Both the position numbers and the translations under genes were made by a program. A stretch of DNA of 64,000 nucleotides from Selaginella tamariscina. Lineage: Eukaryota; Streptophyta; Lycopodiopsida; Selaginellales; Selaginellaceae. The notes under the pieces are model-generated. The model was given only the letters and a program-made list of their open reading frames with translations. It ran no database searches and was not told the origin of the DNA. Numbering within the stretch: the stretch's first letter is position 1; each line of letters starts with the position of its first letter. This document shows positions 45,067 to 57,038 of this stretch, in pieces. The stretch covers positions 326,001 to 390,000 of the forward strand of contig PUQB01000116.1 in assembly GCA_003024785.1 (NCBI GenBank), given 5' to 3'.

Positions 45067-46352
45067 CGTGGATTATAATCGAGCCGTCCGTCTAATTAAT
45101 ACGAACGTGCATGAATCTGGTAAACAGCGTTGTACGACTGAACTGAATTGGTAAGAGTGGGAGTGGTTAATGTTAGGATAGTAATTTATAACTCTTTAAT
45201 ATTTGGTCAACCACGATTTTAGGCTACATAAAGTGGAAGTTATATACTAAGTATGGTGTTCCTTGTTGTTATATTATAATAAAAAGAATTTTTGATAAAA
45301 ATGGTTAGGAGTTTCTAACACATAACAAAAAAAATAAATTATAAATAATCTTTTTATATTCTATATTATTTATGAAACCTGTGAAACAATGTGTGAACCC
45401 TCCTAGTTGTAAGAAACCAAGAAAAGATTATTATGAGTTTATTACTTGAATATGTACTACGGTCTTCGATAATTCAGTTACACATAAGAAAAAATGCTAA
45501 TATATTTTAATTTTATGATTTCTTTTATGTAAATTCAAATTAAAAAGAGATTGATTTTTCTCTCCTTTGATCATATTATATTATATATTATACTAAATAT
45601 ATATATATCAATGTATATATTTCGAAATATATTAAAAATCACATTGCTGATTTTAAAATGAATAAATACGTGATTTCCATCTTCGAACTTTTTTGCTGGT
45701 TTAAATATCAAAATTATAAAATATCGATGCTTATAAATTTATGTTTTAGATTTGAACTTAAGATAATTTCATGATAAATTTGCTACATGTGAGAGAAAGA
45801 GCGTGTGTTTGAGTGTGAAAAATTATATGAGAGATATGTGTGTACGTGTGTGTGCGTGTGTGTGTAGAGAGAGAACGATGATGTGTGTGTGGATGTGAGA
45901 GTGTACGTCATTTGTGAGATAGAGCGTTAGTGGGTGTGCAGTAGCTAAAACAATTCTACTGATGTGTAGTAGTTAAAACATTTAGAATAATTTTTATTTT
46001 TATAAATAAATATTTACGTAGGGGAAGGAGGGAGAGAGAATATTAGCGGAAGCTCTTAATAAGTTTTAAACTAAAAGAAGGTTATTTGTACGTATAAAAA
46101 TGATGTTAACGTACACTATTTAGAATTATACGTATATCACACGACATTATAAGGGAAATGGCGCAGATCTATGGTTTAACATTCTCAACGGTTCCCCGCA
46201 TAATAAATTAAAGGTGTTGCAAAGGAAATCGTGAATCTCGATAGGATCGAAAGGGCGTGGCAACACCTTTAAGATCGAAAGGCTATTTGAAGAAGGGAAG
46301 GATCAAGTAGGGCCGATGACAAGAGGACAAGAGCAGATAACAAGTTATAGTT
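45067..46352. other. AT-rich intergenic region
   Basis: No gene. A (TGTG)n/GAGA patch lies at 45790-45910, and TA-rich DNA elsewhere. The right part is the upstream region of the F-box gene. Confidence 0.5.
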
Positions 46353-47489
46353 ATGGCTAAGCGCTGGGATACACCTCGTGTCAGTGGCCGCTGGATAGTT
46401 GGGATGATGGTCGGAAGCATAAGAGGATTAGGCGCTGTGATGATGCTCGGAAACCTTGTGAAATCGAGCGTCTGACTGCTGACATGCTGTGCAACATTTT
46501 AGAGCGTGTTCCAGTGAGAACCATTTACAGGAGCCGGATGGTTTCCAAGTTTTGGAATGCATCTATTGGAGACCACAATTGGTCTCCTGTATGGAACAAG
46601 GAAGAACCGTGGATGGTTCTTCAAGAGGGTAATGCTTATAAGCTCTGGTTCTCTGCATCTGACGAGGAGGAGTTTTGGCACCATCGACCTTATTTGCCCA
46701 TTTTCTTTTGTACATCAGTTGGGGGCCTTACTGTCCATTATTCATCACCAACGGAAAAGCTGGGAAACGGGTACTATGTGGGGAACCCGTTGACGAACCA
46801 GTTTAGGTTAGTGGCGAATCCGTGGTGTTCTATTCGCTGTAGACCAGATTTGTGCGACGTAGATGCTGCTTCTGGTACTTACAAGCTCGTTCAATGTGAA
46901 GCCAAGGCGGTGCGTACGTATGATCGAGCAACTGGTAAATGGGATTTTCGTGCCACAGACGAGAGGTTCCTGCAGCAGGGTTTTGCAGGATGCGTACAGG
47001 CTGCCTCCTTGTCCCAGGACATGCCGTTGGTCTTCTTTGTCAAGCAGTTTGAGTTCGACCACTTGTCCAGCCTCGCTGTACCTGGGAGCGATACCACCGT
47101 TGCCTACGAAAAGCAATGGAAGGGCGGACCCCATTACACGCGACTTCCCCAGGAAACTCGTTCCAGGATCCACACTTTCAACTGGAATGGCCGCTGCATT
47201 AGTGGCGATAGAAAAGGAATGTGTATTGGTGATTAAAGTCTACGAGCTTCTGGCAGGTAAAGGGACATGGACGTTGTTGGGCCACATGGTGTTGGATCCC
47301 CATTGTATCGGGGATGACATTGTTATGTATCTTATTTCATGTGCTGAAGGTCTTGTTGCATTCTGGCCATGGAACGATGATGATCCACGTCCACCAGCTG
47401 TCTTCAACGTTGCGACCCTCACATGGAATATACTCAGAGCCGGGACTAAGGTGATTTCCATTTTCAAGCCCAACCTTCTTGCCCCGTGA
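46353..47489 (+). CDS. F-box protein (two apparent frameshifts)
   Basis: The ATG at 46353 opens MAKRWDTPRVSGRW. One base later in phase the frame continues WDDGRKHKRIRR, a basic patch, then ERLTADMLCNILERVPVRTI with RSRMVSKFWNASI, which matches the F-box (LPxDxLxxILxRLPxxxLxRxRxVCKxWxxxI). F-box proteins are substrate receptors of SCF ubiquitin ligases through SKP1. The rest reads FFCTSVGGLTVHYSS, LVANPWCSIRCRPDL, SGTYKLVQCEAK and, after another one-base change near 47190, ALVAIEKECVLVIKVYELLA and WNILRAGTKVISIFKPNLLA. This beta-rich C-terminal half resembles the galactose-oxidase/kelch-like associated domain of land-plant F-box families. The conserved continuation across both breaks suggests base errors rather than a dead gene. 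Confidence 0.7.
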
Positions 47490-47943
47490 TGATTTGATGA
47501 TGTCTAGTGATGTGTCTGTGTGTTCGAGGAGATTAACAAAGGAAAATGTTAAGTGGTATTTTTATTTTGTTTTAGTTACAATTTTTTAAATTTGTTTGGT
47601 TGTTTATATGAAATGTTGTTAAATATTTATTTAGTTCTTATTTACGAAATGATATACAATGACATTTAAATATTATCCTTGTTAGAATATTCTTAAATAT
47701 CATAATAATAATGATCATGTTTACTACAGGCAAAATTGAATATAAATATATATTCTTAATTAGTTATATATAAAATGTTCTAAATTATTTTAACGCTATC
47801 ACCGTGATATAATGTAAAATAGTTTATGAAAACTATTATTATCAATAATATATTATAGTATCGACTCATAATATTATTTAAGTGTGTCTATAATGTTTAA
47901 CACATTTTCATGGTCTAATATATTTGAAAATGGTTATTCAAAA
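47490..47943. other. AT-rich 3' flank
   Basis: No gene. Likely 3' untranslated and intergenic DNA downstream of the F-box gene. Confidence 0.5.
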
Positions 47944-48409
47944 GGGCCGCGCTAGGGACACACCCCCCGTTACTGCGCACACACCCCCCTATTAGCTGGA
48001 GCTTAGTGGCATGCTTACATGGAATGCTGATTAGATATTGTTTATTCGTAAGATAATAAATGGAGTCGGTTACACAGCTGAGAAGCGGCAAGTGGGTGTG
48101 GAGTTTACAGCGCCTCAATCTCCAGCGCCTCAATCTCCTGAATTTCTAGTTCTAGCTACGGGAGTTTTTTGATGGATCACACTCATGCTTCATTGTCTGA
48201 TGCTGAATCACATGTTCAAAGATATGCGATCTCACAAGGTTTCACAGTTTCAATATATTTGTGAAACTCGATTCAATCTAGAAAATAATCCACTGAGTTC
48301 CATGTAAGCATGCCACCTAATCGCCAGCTAATAGGGGGTGTGTGCCACCTAATCGCCAGCTAATAGGGGGTGTGTGCGCAGTAAGGGGGGTGTGTCCCTA
48401 GCGCGGCCC
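47944..48409. mobile_element. hAT-like MITE, 466 bp, with 8-bp target duplication
   Basis: The left end GGGCCGCGCTAGGGACACAC and the reverse complement of the right end match, and the inverted repeats extend about 75-80 bp to the CATGCTTACATGG motif. Both sides are flanked by the perfect 8-bp direct repeat ATTCAAAA (47936-47943 and 48410-48417). An 8-bp duplication is typical of hAT elements. No transposase is encoded. The right arm contains an extra tandem copy of a 32-bp unit (CCACCTAATCGCCAGCTAAT plus the following GGGGGTGTGTG), which the left arm lacks. Confidence 0.9.
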
Positions 48410-48417
48410 ATTCAAAA

Positions 48418-48705
48418 ATACATTTTAAGAGAATGAATTCGAATACTTTTAAGCATGGATCTCATTTATAAAATGGAACACACTTTTGTGAAAGAAATGA
48501 AATATGAAAAATATAATAGTTTTTATTAATCAACACTTAAAATATTATTCATATCAATGTAATCAGAGATATTAATTCACTGAATATAATACTTAAAAGA
48601 TATTTAATATACTTAAACATTACTGATAATTATAGACACCCAACAACAGTAATTTTCAAAATATAATTTCAAAGATGTAATATTATTATTGCCATAACAA
48701 TGAAA
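48418..48705. other. Short AT-rich spacer
   Basis: Non-coding; 3' flank of the minus-strand BAHD gene. Nothing recognised. Confidence 0.5.
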
Positions 48706-50240
48706 TTAGATATTCTTTACGTGAACAGCGAACTTTTGCATGATTTCACGTAACATATACGCAGTCACCTCAATGTTCTTGCCACCTTTAGGGCTTGTGT
48801 CCAAGAAGCAGAATCCATCCCATAAAATCCTAGCGTGTCGCACAGCGACAGGTGTTCCCCATCCGAAATCTATCTTGTACAGGGGATGCGTCAGTGAGCT
48901 AGCGACGTATATATCCACCCCTTCCTTGATACCTTGTGCCATTGGATTAAGCTTTAGAAAATTCTCATGGTAGCTCCGTACTTGCGTCCGTACCTCCTCC
49001 ATTCCGAACTTCCGTACCGATTCTCTCACTAGCTTCGCTGCTTCACCAGGTTCCATGAGTTCACCGGCTGAAACACCATGTGTAAAATGTGTGTATATAT
49101 ATATGTGTCTGTGTGTGTAATTTGCCCATCTACTGTAAATGTATATATATAAAGATTACCTGTGGTGCCAGACAGTCCAACGAGAACAACGTTCCCAAAG
49201 TACTCAAAAGGGACAGGTGGCACAACCCTGTGACGGCAGTTAAATGCCATCTGGCACTTTGTCACTTTACCATGAGGTAATTCACGCGCTTTAGTTAGAG
49301 CAACCCACAGATGCGAAGTAATTGCTTGATAGGTACTAAAGTTACTATTACCAAGCTTCTGTTTGATTATTTTGACCTCATCCTCGTCAAAGTAGAATAT
49401 TCTCCCCTCTATTCCGCTAGTTACATCCCAGTCATACTTGTATTTCAGAGGAGCGTCTTCAAACGGAGCTATACACGCCATTAGATCCTCGTTATTTCTC
49501 TCAAACCAACGGTCGTGATTAGGTTTTACAGAGATTTGTTTTCCCTGGTTAAGCTCTCCCCATGACGTCATGAAATGCATCATGGCAATACCGTCGATCA
49601 TTATATGGTCGAACGACCAGGCCACTGATAAACCTCCACATTTGAACTTGGTAACCTAAACTTCATCTTATAATTTAATTTAATACACATATAATACACA
49701 CGTACCTGAAGAGCTAGAAGAGGCAGTCCCAGACATGGTTGTCTCTTCATAATTCCCCCTCTGTATAAACTTCTTGAGTATTTCAGGAGAATATTCTGAT
49801 AAATCAATATCTTCCAGCTTTACATCGGTTACAGCAACGCTAAACTCCACACCAGCATCATTGCAATCTAACTGAGGTCTGGCAGTTCAAATAATTGATA
49901 TTAATATGTTTACGTGATATAATTTTATTTTTTATAATCAGTGATAAACAATTATTATATATCATATACACACCTGCCTGTGGAAGTGAAGTGTAGTCTT
50001 CCTGAGATGGGATAGAAATATACTAGTAGATCTTGAAGGCTTTTCTTAAGATTCTGTATCAATCCATCGTGGGAATGCTTACTACTGCATACATACTCGT
50101 AAAACGCTACTCTCTGGAGGAAAGGCATGGCGTCTCTTTTGCATCAGATCGAATGTAGTGAATGGCAAAAAATGTCTCTTTGTAGGAGTCGTAGGAGATA
50201 TCAGACTTACCTCTGTGATCTTCACCTCAAAGTCCTCCAT
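48706..50240 (-). CDS. BAHD-family acyltransferase (four exons)
   Basis: Cytosolic acyl-CoA-dependent acyltransferase making esters or amides of specialised metabolites; the acceptor is unknown. Exons: 50240-49974, 49878-49706, 49655-49160 and 49067-48706, all with GT-AG introns. The start MEDFEVKITEVSLISPTTPT is the usual BAHD opening. SHDGLIQNLKKSLQDLLVYF and YPISGRL follow. The catalytic HxxxD is in VAWSFDHIMIDGIAMMHF (exon 3), where the His deprotonates the acceptor. The structural DFGWG is kept in KIDFGWGTPVAVRHA (exon 4). One-base phase changes occur in exon 1 (near 50125-50135) and in exon 2 (near 49750-49790), with conserved sequence resuming immediately. Total length would be about 430 residues, normal for the family. 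The closest class (hydroxycinnamoyl or spermidine type) cannot be decided by eye. Confidence 0.85.
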
Positions 50241-50663
50241 TGTTGCTAAATGAGATATCTATCTATCTATTATATGTATATATTATCATCGTTATCTCAA
50301 AAGAATATTTTAAAATATTCTAATTATATAAAACTATCAGATTATAAGACCAATAAGACATTATTATTTTTTATTATTATTGTCAAAGAATATTGAAAGT
50401 CAGTCTTTCAAGTGTTTTGTCAGGTTATGCTAAATTTTTAATATAAATAATTATTAATATATTAATATTTAATTTATTAGTTATGTCTTTGTCTAGTCTA
50501 CAGATGTATGTACGTGTGAGTACTATATGTGTGTTTATTTAGTGGTGTATGTATTTGAGAGGGGGATTTATTGAGTTGTCTACACGACACACAACACACA
50601 CACACACACACACACACAGAGAGCTAAGTTTGATTGAGATTGCACTTTCAAAAGCGAGTGAAG
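50241..50663. other. Spacer between BAHD gene and small secreted-protein gene
   Basis: AT-rich, with (CA)n at 50591-50618. It would hold the BAHD promoter (minus strand) and the 3' end of the neighbouring minus-strand gene. No other gene is seen. Confidence 0.5.
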
Positions 50664-51192
50664 TTAGAAATCCTGAGGGAAGAAGGCGAAGCTATTGTTG
50701 TTCTTCTTGTAGCGTTTGCATACGACCTCACTTTTCTTGAACCTGTTCTCCTCCTCGGCCTGGAGACGTACGTTGGTCACCATGAAGATGTCCATGAAGT
50801 TTGCAATTGACGTGGTCATGTTCATCCTCCCAAATGGGACCGTCACGAACCCAACCTCCTGCTTCTCCTCCTCGTCTTCCCAAGCAAACTCGTCTTTCCT
50901 ATCATAATACAAATAGCTCACCTGTGTACAAAAGCACATAAGTTCACACACACACACACACACGAACGTACGTGTATGTATGATAAGGCATAGCTTACGT
51001 CTGAAAGAGCTAAATGCAGTCTGAAGATATACTTACTATGTCCATACATTTATATGTAATCATTTATTCGGGAAAAAAAATCTCTAATAATGTAATGAAA
51101 GTACATGCTATGCAAATATACGCACAGTTAAAAATTCAAATACACACACGCACATACATGAACATTACCAACCAAACACACACACAGAAACA

Positions 51193-51233
<41 letters not shown>

Positions 51234-51371
51234 TACCTGCTCCCCGTCATTAAATTCGATGAGCTTGGAAGCATTGATATCCACGAGCTTAAACTTAACC
51301 GGGAAGACGACTGCCTCTGCTGCAGTGCGAAGAACAAACAGCAAAACCAGCACAACCTTCAACATTCTCAT
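50664..51371 (-). CDS. Small secreted protein of unknown function (two exons, about 131 aa)
   Basis: Exon 1 (51371-51237) encodes a signal peptide (MRMLKVVLVLLFVLRTAAEA) followed by VVFPVKFKLVDINASKLIEF. Exon 2 (50921-50664) continues VSYLYYDRKDEFAWEDEEEK, GFVTVPFGRMNMTTSIANFM and a Lys/Arg-rich C-terminus (RYKKNNNSFAFFPQDF). The intron (50922-51236) has GT and AG ends and falls between codons. The mature protein would have about 110 residues, with few Cys, one potential N-glycosylation site (NMT) and an acidic segment. I recognise no family. A TATA box (TATATAG, minus strand, about 51419-51425) lies about 50 bp upstream of the ATG, supporting this start. Confidence 0.7.
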
Positions 51372-51413
51372 AATGAATGGAAAGAAAGAAATAGAAGCAA
51401 ACTATGGGTAAGC

Positions 51414-51428
51414 GTCTTCTCTATATAA
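51414..51428 (-). promoter_or_regulatory. TATA box of the small secreted-protein gene
   Basis: The minus strand reads TTTATATAGAG about 50 bp upstream of the ATG at 51371, a normal distance once a short 5' leader is allowed for. Confidence 0.5.
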
Positions 51429-51761
51429 AGAACCCTTGACGTTAGTTAGCTTAACCGTTCTTGTTAACGCAGTTCACAGTTGGTGGGAAATCTTTTAGCT
51501 AAGAGTTAACTGCGTTAAGCAAGTCGGTGTGACATGTACAAAAGATGTGACCGAACACCACATTTGCATGGTTATGTACGCTCATGTCAGTTTTGTTACA
51601 TATGCTTATACTACAAGCTAAAGTATATACATGTTCTACAAAACACGTGTGTGCGTATTAGGGACATACACATGTAAGCACGTGGTAACACAGAGACACA
51701 GAATGCATGTAGATGTCATGTATATACATACATAAAGATATTTAAAGATATTAATATTAAA
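51429..51761. other. Upstream region of the secreted-protein gene / 3' flank of PLMT
   Basis: No gene. It contains a GTTAACGCAGTT...AACTGCGTTAAG inverted repeat (about 51463-51520) that could form a stem, and an ACACGTGTGTG word near 51645. Confidence 0.45.
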
Positions 51762-52219
51762 TTAATTGTTCTTCTTGACTCTGGTGGAGATATCCTCGTG
51801 CCTCTCAAGGTACATCATGAATACGTACCGGTACACCAAAGAGCTATGTATGGAAATGGTACCCAGTAAAGGCAACCAAGGAGGCTGAGAATCGAACCCA
51901 TGTACTGCGGATCCCTCATGTAGCCGTACGGAAACTTGCTCACCCAGGGGATATTCTTGCCGAACCGTACTCCATAGTAAACTCCGTCCTCACCAAGTAG
52001 CTGGTAGACTCTGCACAAAAACGAAAAATCCGAATAAACACATGTGATGCATATATATTTTTACAAATGCATACACATATACACCAATCAATATAGCTCC
52101 ATATACACAAATAAATATGTATCTATGTGCATCGTATATAAAATTGAACTCAAGTATAAAATCATAATAATATAAATATCCGCATTAGATAATTTAACCA
52201 TAGAGAGGGGGGAGTTGAA

Positions 52220-52274
<55 letters not shown>

Positions 52275-52781
52275 CTACATACATACATAATATGCATATA
52301 ATGCCATTATTCCTGCGGGTATATGCTTGTGAGAACGTGTTACATTCTCCATACATACAAATGGACATCAAAAACATTATATTTAAAATGCACATTCATA
52401 TACAGTACATATGTATATGTATGTGTCCGACACGTATCTGCGAGTCATAAACGTATAAAGTTTACACCTTTTCACATCCAATATGTACCCACCCACAGAT
52501 TGAAATTATTGTATGCATATACATACGCACCTGGAGTTCAAGGCTTGGCCAAGAAAGATTAAGATCCAAATCCAGAATGGGGGCAAAGGAGATTCAAGAT
52601 TGACAACAGAACCGAGTGCAAAGAGCTGAATGAACTTCAATACAGAAGACACCGTCGCCATTGTATGACATGGGTCCTTCGTTCCGCATAAATTAACCCA
52701 TACCGTAGGCTGTGTCCACAGAAGCCAGTAGAATGGGAAGGGTAGCAGCATTCCGACACACACCAACGCCTCGTGCAACAT
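51762..52781 (-). CDS. PLMT: Phosphatidyl-N-methylethanolamine N-methyltransferase (PLMT type)
   Basis: Membrane enzyme of the endoplasmic reticulum that uses S-adenosylmethionine for the later methylations of phosphatidylethanolamine towards phosphatidylcholine. Exon 1 (52781-52531) encodes MLHEALVCVGMLLPFPFYWL, then VWVNLCGTKDP and FLGQALNSR. Exon 2 (52010-51762) continues VYQLLGEDGVYYGVRFGKNI and PWVSKFPYGYMRDPQYMGSI, strongly conserved in plant PLMT proteins. The intron (52011-52530) is GT-AG and splits an Arg codon. Near 51825 a one-base deletion would end translation early; in the next frame the expected C-terminus resumes (YVFMMYLERHEDISTRVKKN, stop at 51762). Given how exactly the sequence resumes, an assembly error is likely. 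Length would be about 166 residues, as in Arabidopsis. Confidence 0.85.
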
Positions 52782-53166
52782 GATTCTCCTCAAGAACCCT
52801 AAGCCTAATCCTCTAATCCCTAATCGATGTGGCAGATCTACTAGGGTTTGGAAATATCCCAGAACCCTAATTATGAACCAATTTAGAATATCCTTGGAAT
52901 GTTTCATTAACCCTAATTGTGAACGATGAGGAATATACTAGTCGATTCAGAATATCCTTGGAATGTAGACAGACATTTTGAGCTATGTACGTTTCATTGA
53001 AGTAGATGTACATTGATCGATACTTTATCAAAGAAATATATATATACATAATAAACAAGCGATTAAATAAATAAATAAAAATTGTAAATGGCGCACGTTT
53101 AAGATATTGAATTAGCAACATCAGACTGCATGAAGCAGCTCCTAACAAAAACTCATTATAACAAAA
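52782..53166. other. PLMT upstream region / eL30 3' flank
   Basis: Contains several CCCTAA/AACCCTAAT words (52796-52915) and a partial tandem repeat: TTTAGAATATCCTTGGAATGT (about 52880) recurs as TTCAGAATATCCTTGGAATG (about 52945). No gene is seen. Confidence 0.5.
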
Positions 53167-53402
53167 TCACTCGGCACTCATGGACCTGATAATGTCCGAA
53201 TCCCCTGCACCAAACAACGAAAGCCCCAAAATCATATATAAATACATTCTACATTTGCCAGCATATAGATAAGAAAACCCACCGGGATCTGTGATACTGA
53301 GACAAGAAACTCGGTAATACTTCCCGCAAGCAGTGCCCATCTCGACGTTATCTGCAAAAAGCGCACAAATAAAACCCACATACGCAGAGAGAGAGAACGC
53401 AG

Positions 53403-53464
<62 letters not shown>

Positions 53465-53865
53465 TATATATTATAGACACACGAAAAAGCTTACTTCCGC
53501 TGTAGTGATGGACATTAGTCTTGGAGAGCATCGCGTAATACTCAATCTCGGACTTGCGGAGAGGTGGGCAATTATTGGCAATGAGGACGAGTTTACCTGG
53601 AAGAGAATTCAGTAAAAATTAGTATCCAAAGTCCCAAAAAGGGCTTTTTGGGAATGCCCAGAAAAGGGCGTACCCCTTTCCGCTCCTGAGAGACTTCAGC
53701 ACCGTCTTGAATCCGAGAGTGTATTTGCCGCTCTTCATCACAAGAGCCAATCTGTTGTTGATACTCTCCTGTGTCTTCTTCTGCGATGCACAGAACAGAT
53801 CTACAATGAGGCGCCATAGCTAATTGCATGAGGAGAAGGCTTACCGTCTTCTTGCCGGCCACCAT
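53167..53865 (-). CDS. RPL30: 60S ribosomal protein eL30 (five exons)
   Basis: Component of the large cytosolic ribosomal subunit. Exons on the minus strand: 53865-53845 (MVAGKKT), 53780 to about 53672 ([20 protein letters not shown], ending SGKG), 53596-53495 ([33 protein letters not shown]), 53351-53283 ([23 protein letters not shown]) and 53204-53167 ([11 protein letters not shown]). Together they give about 112 residues, the normal family length, and align end to end with plant eL30. The donor after exon 2 sits in a GGGG run with one G more than the reading phase allows, probably a homopolymer error. It is divergently paired with the presenilin gene. The upstream region holds CCCTAA-type telo-box words, usual in plant ribosomal protein promoters. 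Confidence 0.9.
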
Positions 53866-54342
53866 CTTCGCCGCCCTCTCTCGCAAGAACCCTAACCCTC
53901 GTAAAGGGAATCTCAAGTTCAAATCCCGTGCCCATCTAAACTCCCGTGGACGGCTGAGATCTCACAATCATATCAAACGGTTCAAATCACACATTATGTT
54001 AAACCTCCGGTTTAGGGTTCATTCTTGAACAGAGAATGCTGCTAGTATCAAAATGCGAGATTTATGTGACTATTTATCTCTAGCATTTGTACTAAATGCG
54101 AGCTTTCTCTGCCTCAATTGCCTGTGTTCTTGTGAAAATCCGTGCGACCTCCTGCCGCCGATTACGCATCCAAGAACTGTACAAGCGAGGATCGGTGAGA
54201 TTTCACCTGGGAAGAACCCTAGTTCGCATTGAAGAGCTCCGGAACATCCGAGGAACGAGAATGTGTCGGGAAGACCAAGGTACGAAGATTCATGCTCCAG
54301 TATAGAGGTTTCATCGAGTAGCCCTAATCTGCATCAGAGAAC
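53866..54342. promoter_or_regulatory. Divergent promoter between eL30 and presenilin
   Basis: The two start codons face away from each other, 477 bp apart. The stretch contains AACCCTAACCCT (53888-53899) and TTTAGGGTT (54011-54019), which resemble the telo-box of plant ribosomal-protein promoters, and is less AT-rich than the surroundings. Short open frames across it have no family resemblance and are probably leader or promoter DNA. Confidence 0.55.
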
Positions 54343-56969
54343 ATGGAAACCCCCGACAGGAGACAGAATTCGAGCCTCCTGGACAACCTCGGGTCGGAGC
54401 TGATAAGCATCCTTGTTCCGGTTTCGACCTGCATGCTCCTCGTTGTGATCCTTGTCCGGGCATTAAACGGAGTTGGGACTCCCTTTGTGTCCTCTGGGTT
54501 CGTGGTATATGCTGAAAATCCGTCAGCCTCCAATACGGAGAAGCTCGGAGGAGCGATTCTCAATGCACTGATCATTGTCGGGTTTGTCACTGTGGTCACG
54601 TTTCTCATCGTTGCGCTATTCTACTTCCGCTGCACGAGGTGCATCAGAATCTACACGAACTTCTCAGTGTTCAGTGTCCTCTGCTACATGGGCGCTGTTC
54701 TAGGCGCTCTCATTGTCCAGGTATGTGTGTGTGCGTGTCTGGGTGTAGGTTTGCACTGTATAAAATTCCTAAACATCACACACAAACACACACAGACACA
54801 CGTTCACAAGAGCAAAGAGATAATGCGTTATTGTTTTAGTTTATATCATGTGATTATCTGAAGCTGATCCTCTAGTCGTAGGAGTTCATAAACTTATGTG
54901 AAGTGTTGATTTTTCAGACATTCTCTATCCCCATTGACATCATCTCATTTGTAATATTCTTCTTCAATTTTGGGGTTGTTGGTGTTCTCGTTGTGCTGCC
55001 TTCCATGCCTGTTCCTATCATCTTCACCCAGGTGAGTAGTCTTTCCGGATAAAATATAGCATACTCATACACACATGTATATACACATGCACACACGTTA
55101 CATATGAAGTCTGTTTTAATGTAGGGATACTTAGTTCTCATCGGAGTGATTGCTGCATTTTGGTTCACATTCTTTCCGGAATGGACAACTTGGACCCTCC
55201 TCCTTGCAATGGCGGCTTATGATGTTGTGGCTGTTTTGGTTCCTGGTGGCCCACTGAATTTGCTCCTTGAGCTCTCCATGAAGCGTCAAGAGCAGATTCC
55301 TGCTCTTATTTATGAGTCTCGACCTGTTGTTCGTGGTAACGTTCCTGCTCCGCAACAACAGGTGAGCTCCTTTTCTGAACTTATAAACGGCATTGAGTAT
55401 GCCTAAACATTTAGAGGTCTACATCCGTATGTATGTATAGATACATATTTACAGGTCTGGATTGTGACTGTGTGTTGTAGAAGAAAACGTAGTGAACTGT
55501 GTGTGTGTTTGAAAACTAGTTACCTAATATTTGTTATATGATATCATATACACTTTTTTCTTCCTGCACACATGATTTCTTTGAGTGACAGATGAGAAGA
55601 TGGAGAAGGAGGAGACTGGTTAGTACTGCTCCAAGTGCTTCGTCTGAATCATTTTTTAAGAGAATATTCGGCTTTGCTCCCCAAACCCTGAAGAATTTCC
55701 CCAAGAGACAGGTAATTATACCAGTTAATCTCTCTCTCTCTCACTCTCTATCTATGTACATACGTATGTGTATGTATATGTATGTATATGCAATAACTAG
55801 TACTTAAAGATCTAAATTGCATTATGCATCACAGAGCAACACGACACAGCAGGGGAAGGCTCAATGGAAGTTGAGTCCGTCAATTTGAGACAGGAAGGTC
55901 TCTTTTTAATTTAGTTTGAATTATAAAAATGCACGTATATATGTTGTTATGTAAAACACTCACACACACACAGACACACATATGTGTGTGTGTGTGTGTG
56001 TGTGTGTATAATTCTAGTTATATATATGTAAATATTCAATTTGTTCTTTATTTTGCAGTTTATGAGGAACAAAGCAGGAATAATGAGGAGGAAGCTCTTC
56101 TGCTGGCGAGAAGGAGAAGTACTAATCCTGCGTCTAACTCGAGGATATTAGGCTCCGCTTATGGGAACAATGACTCTGAAGAAGTTTCTTCCCAGGTATA
56201 ATAATGTTTATTACTATCGTATTATTATGCTATAATTATTTTAGATTCACCGGTTTGATAGACACTACCAATTACTTTGTTAATTGTACCAGAGCGTTCG
56301 AATACTTTCTCTTAATGTGCATGATATTGTATACATTAATATTCATGTATAAATGAATGTGTATATATTATGAGTATTATGTAGATATACGTACACATGA
56401 CTCACTTATGGTAACAATTACACCGATGAAGTTCTATGTTTCTCCCTCGATCTTTTCTTTGTGTTGCAGAGTTCAGCTGTTGCTTTGCAAGAAGAAGCTT
56501 CTGGGACATCAGAAGAATATGGATATGCACAAGGTGGTACTTCTGTACAAGAAGGCAACCAATCTGTGCAAGATCGTATTGAAGAGCAAGAGGTGCGGAA
56601 CAGGAACAAGGATGAAGAGTCTGTTCCTTTGATTAGCCGGCACATTGAACACAGGGTTGATACGGTTAGCGGTCTCATTGCACATGAGGAGCAAGCTGGT
56701 CAGGCCCTTGCACAAGAAGAACTCCCACAGGTTAATACACAAAACACACAGACAAATGTCCACGTTGTATCTATATATAGATACTATAGTATCTATATAT
56801 ACTATCTATATACAGGAGTCCGATATTGAGGCCGGGAAGGATAGAGTCTGTAATGGAAGGTGGAATTAAGCTCGGACTCGGTAAGTATATACATATCGTA
56901 GTGCTTTTGGCTATTGTCGTCCTATCTGTTCATATTCATAAATTATATCAACTCATGTGTCAATCAATC

Positions 56970-57038
<69 letters not shown>

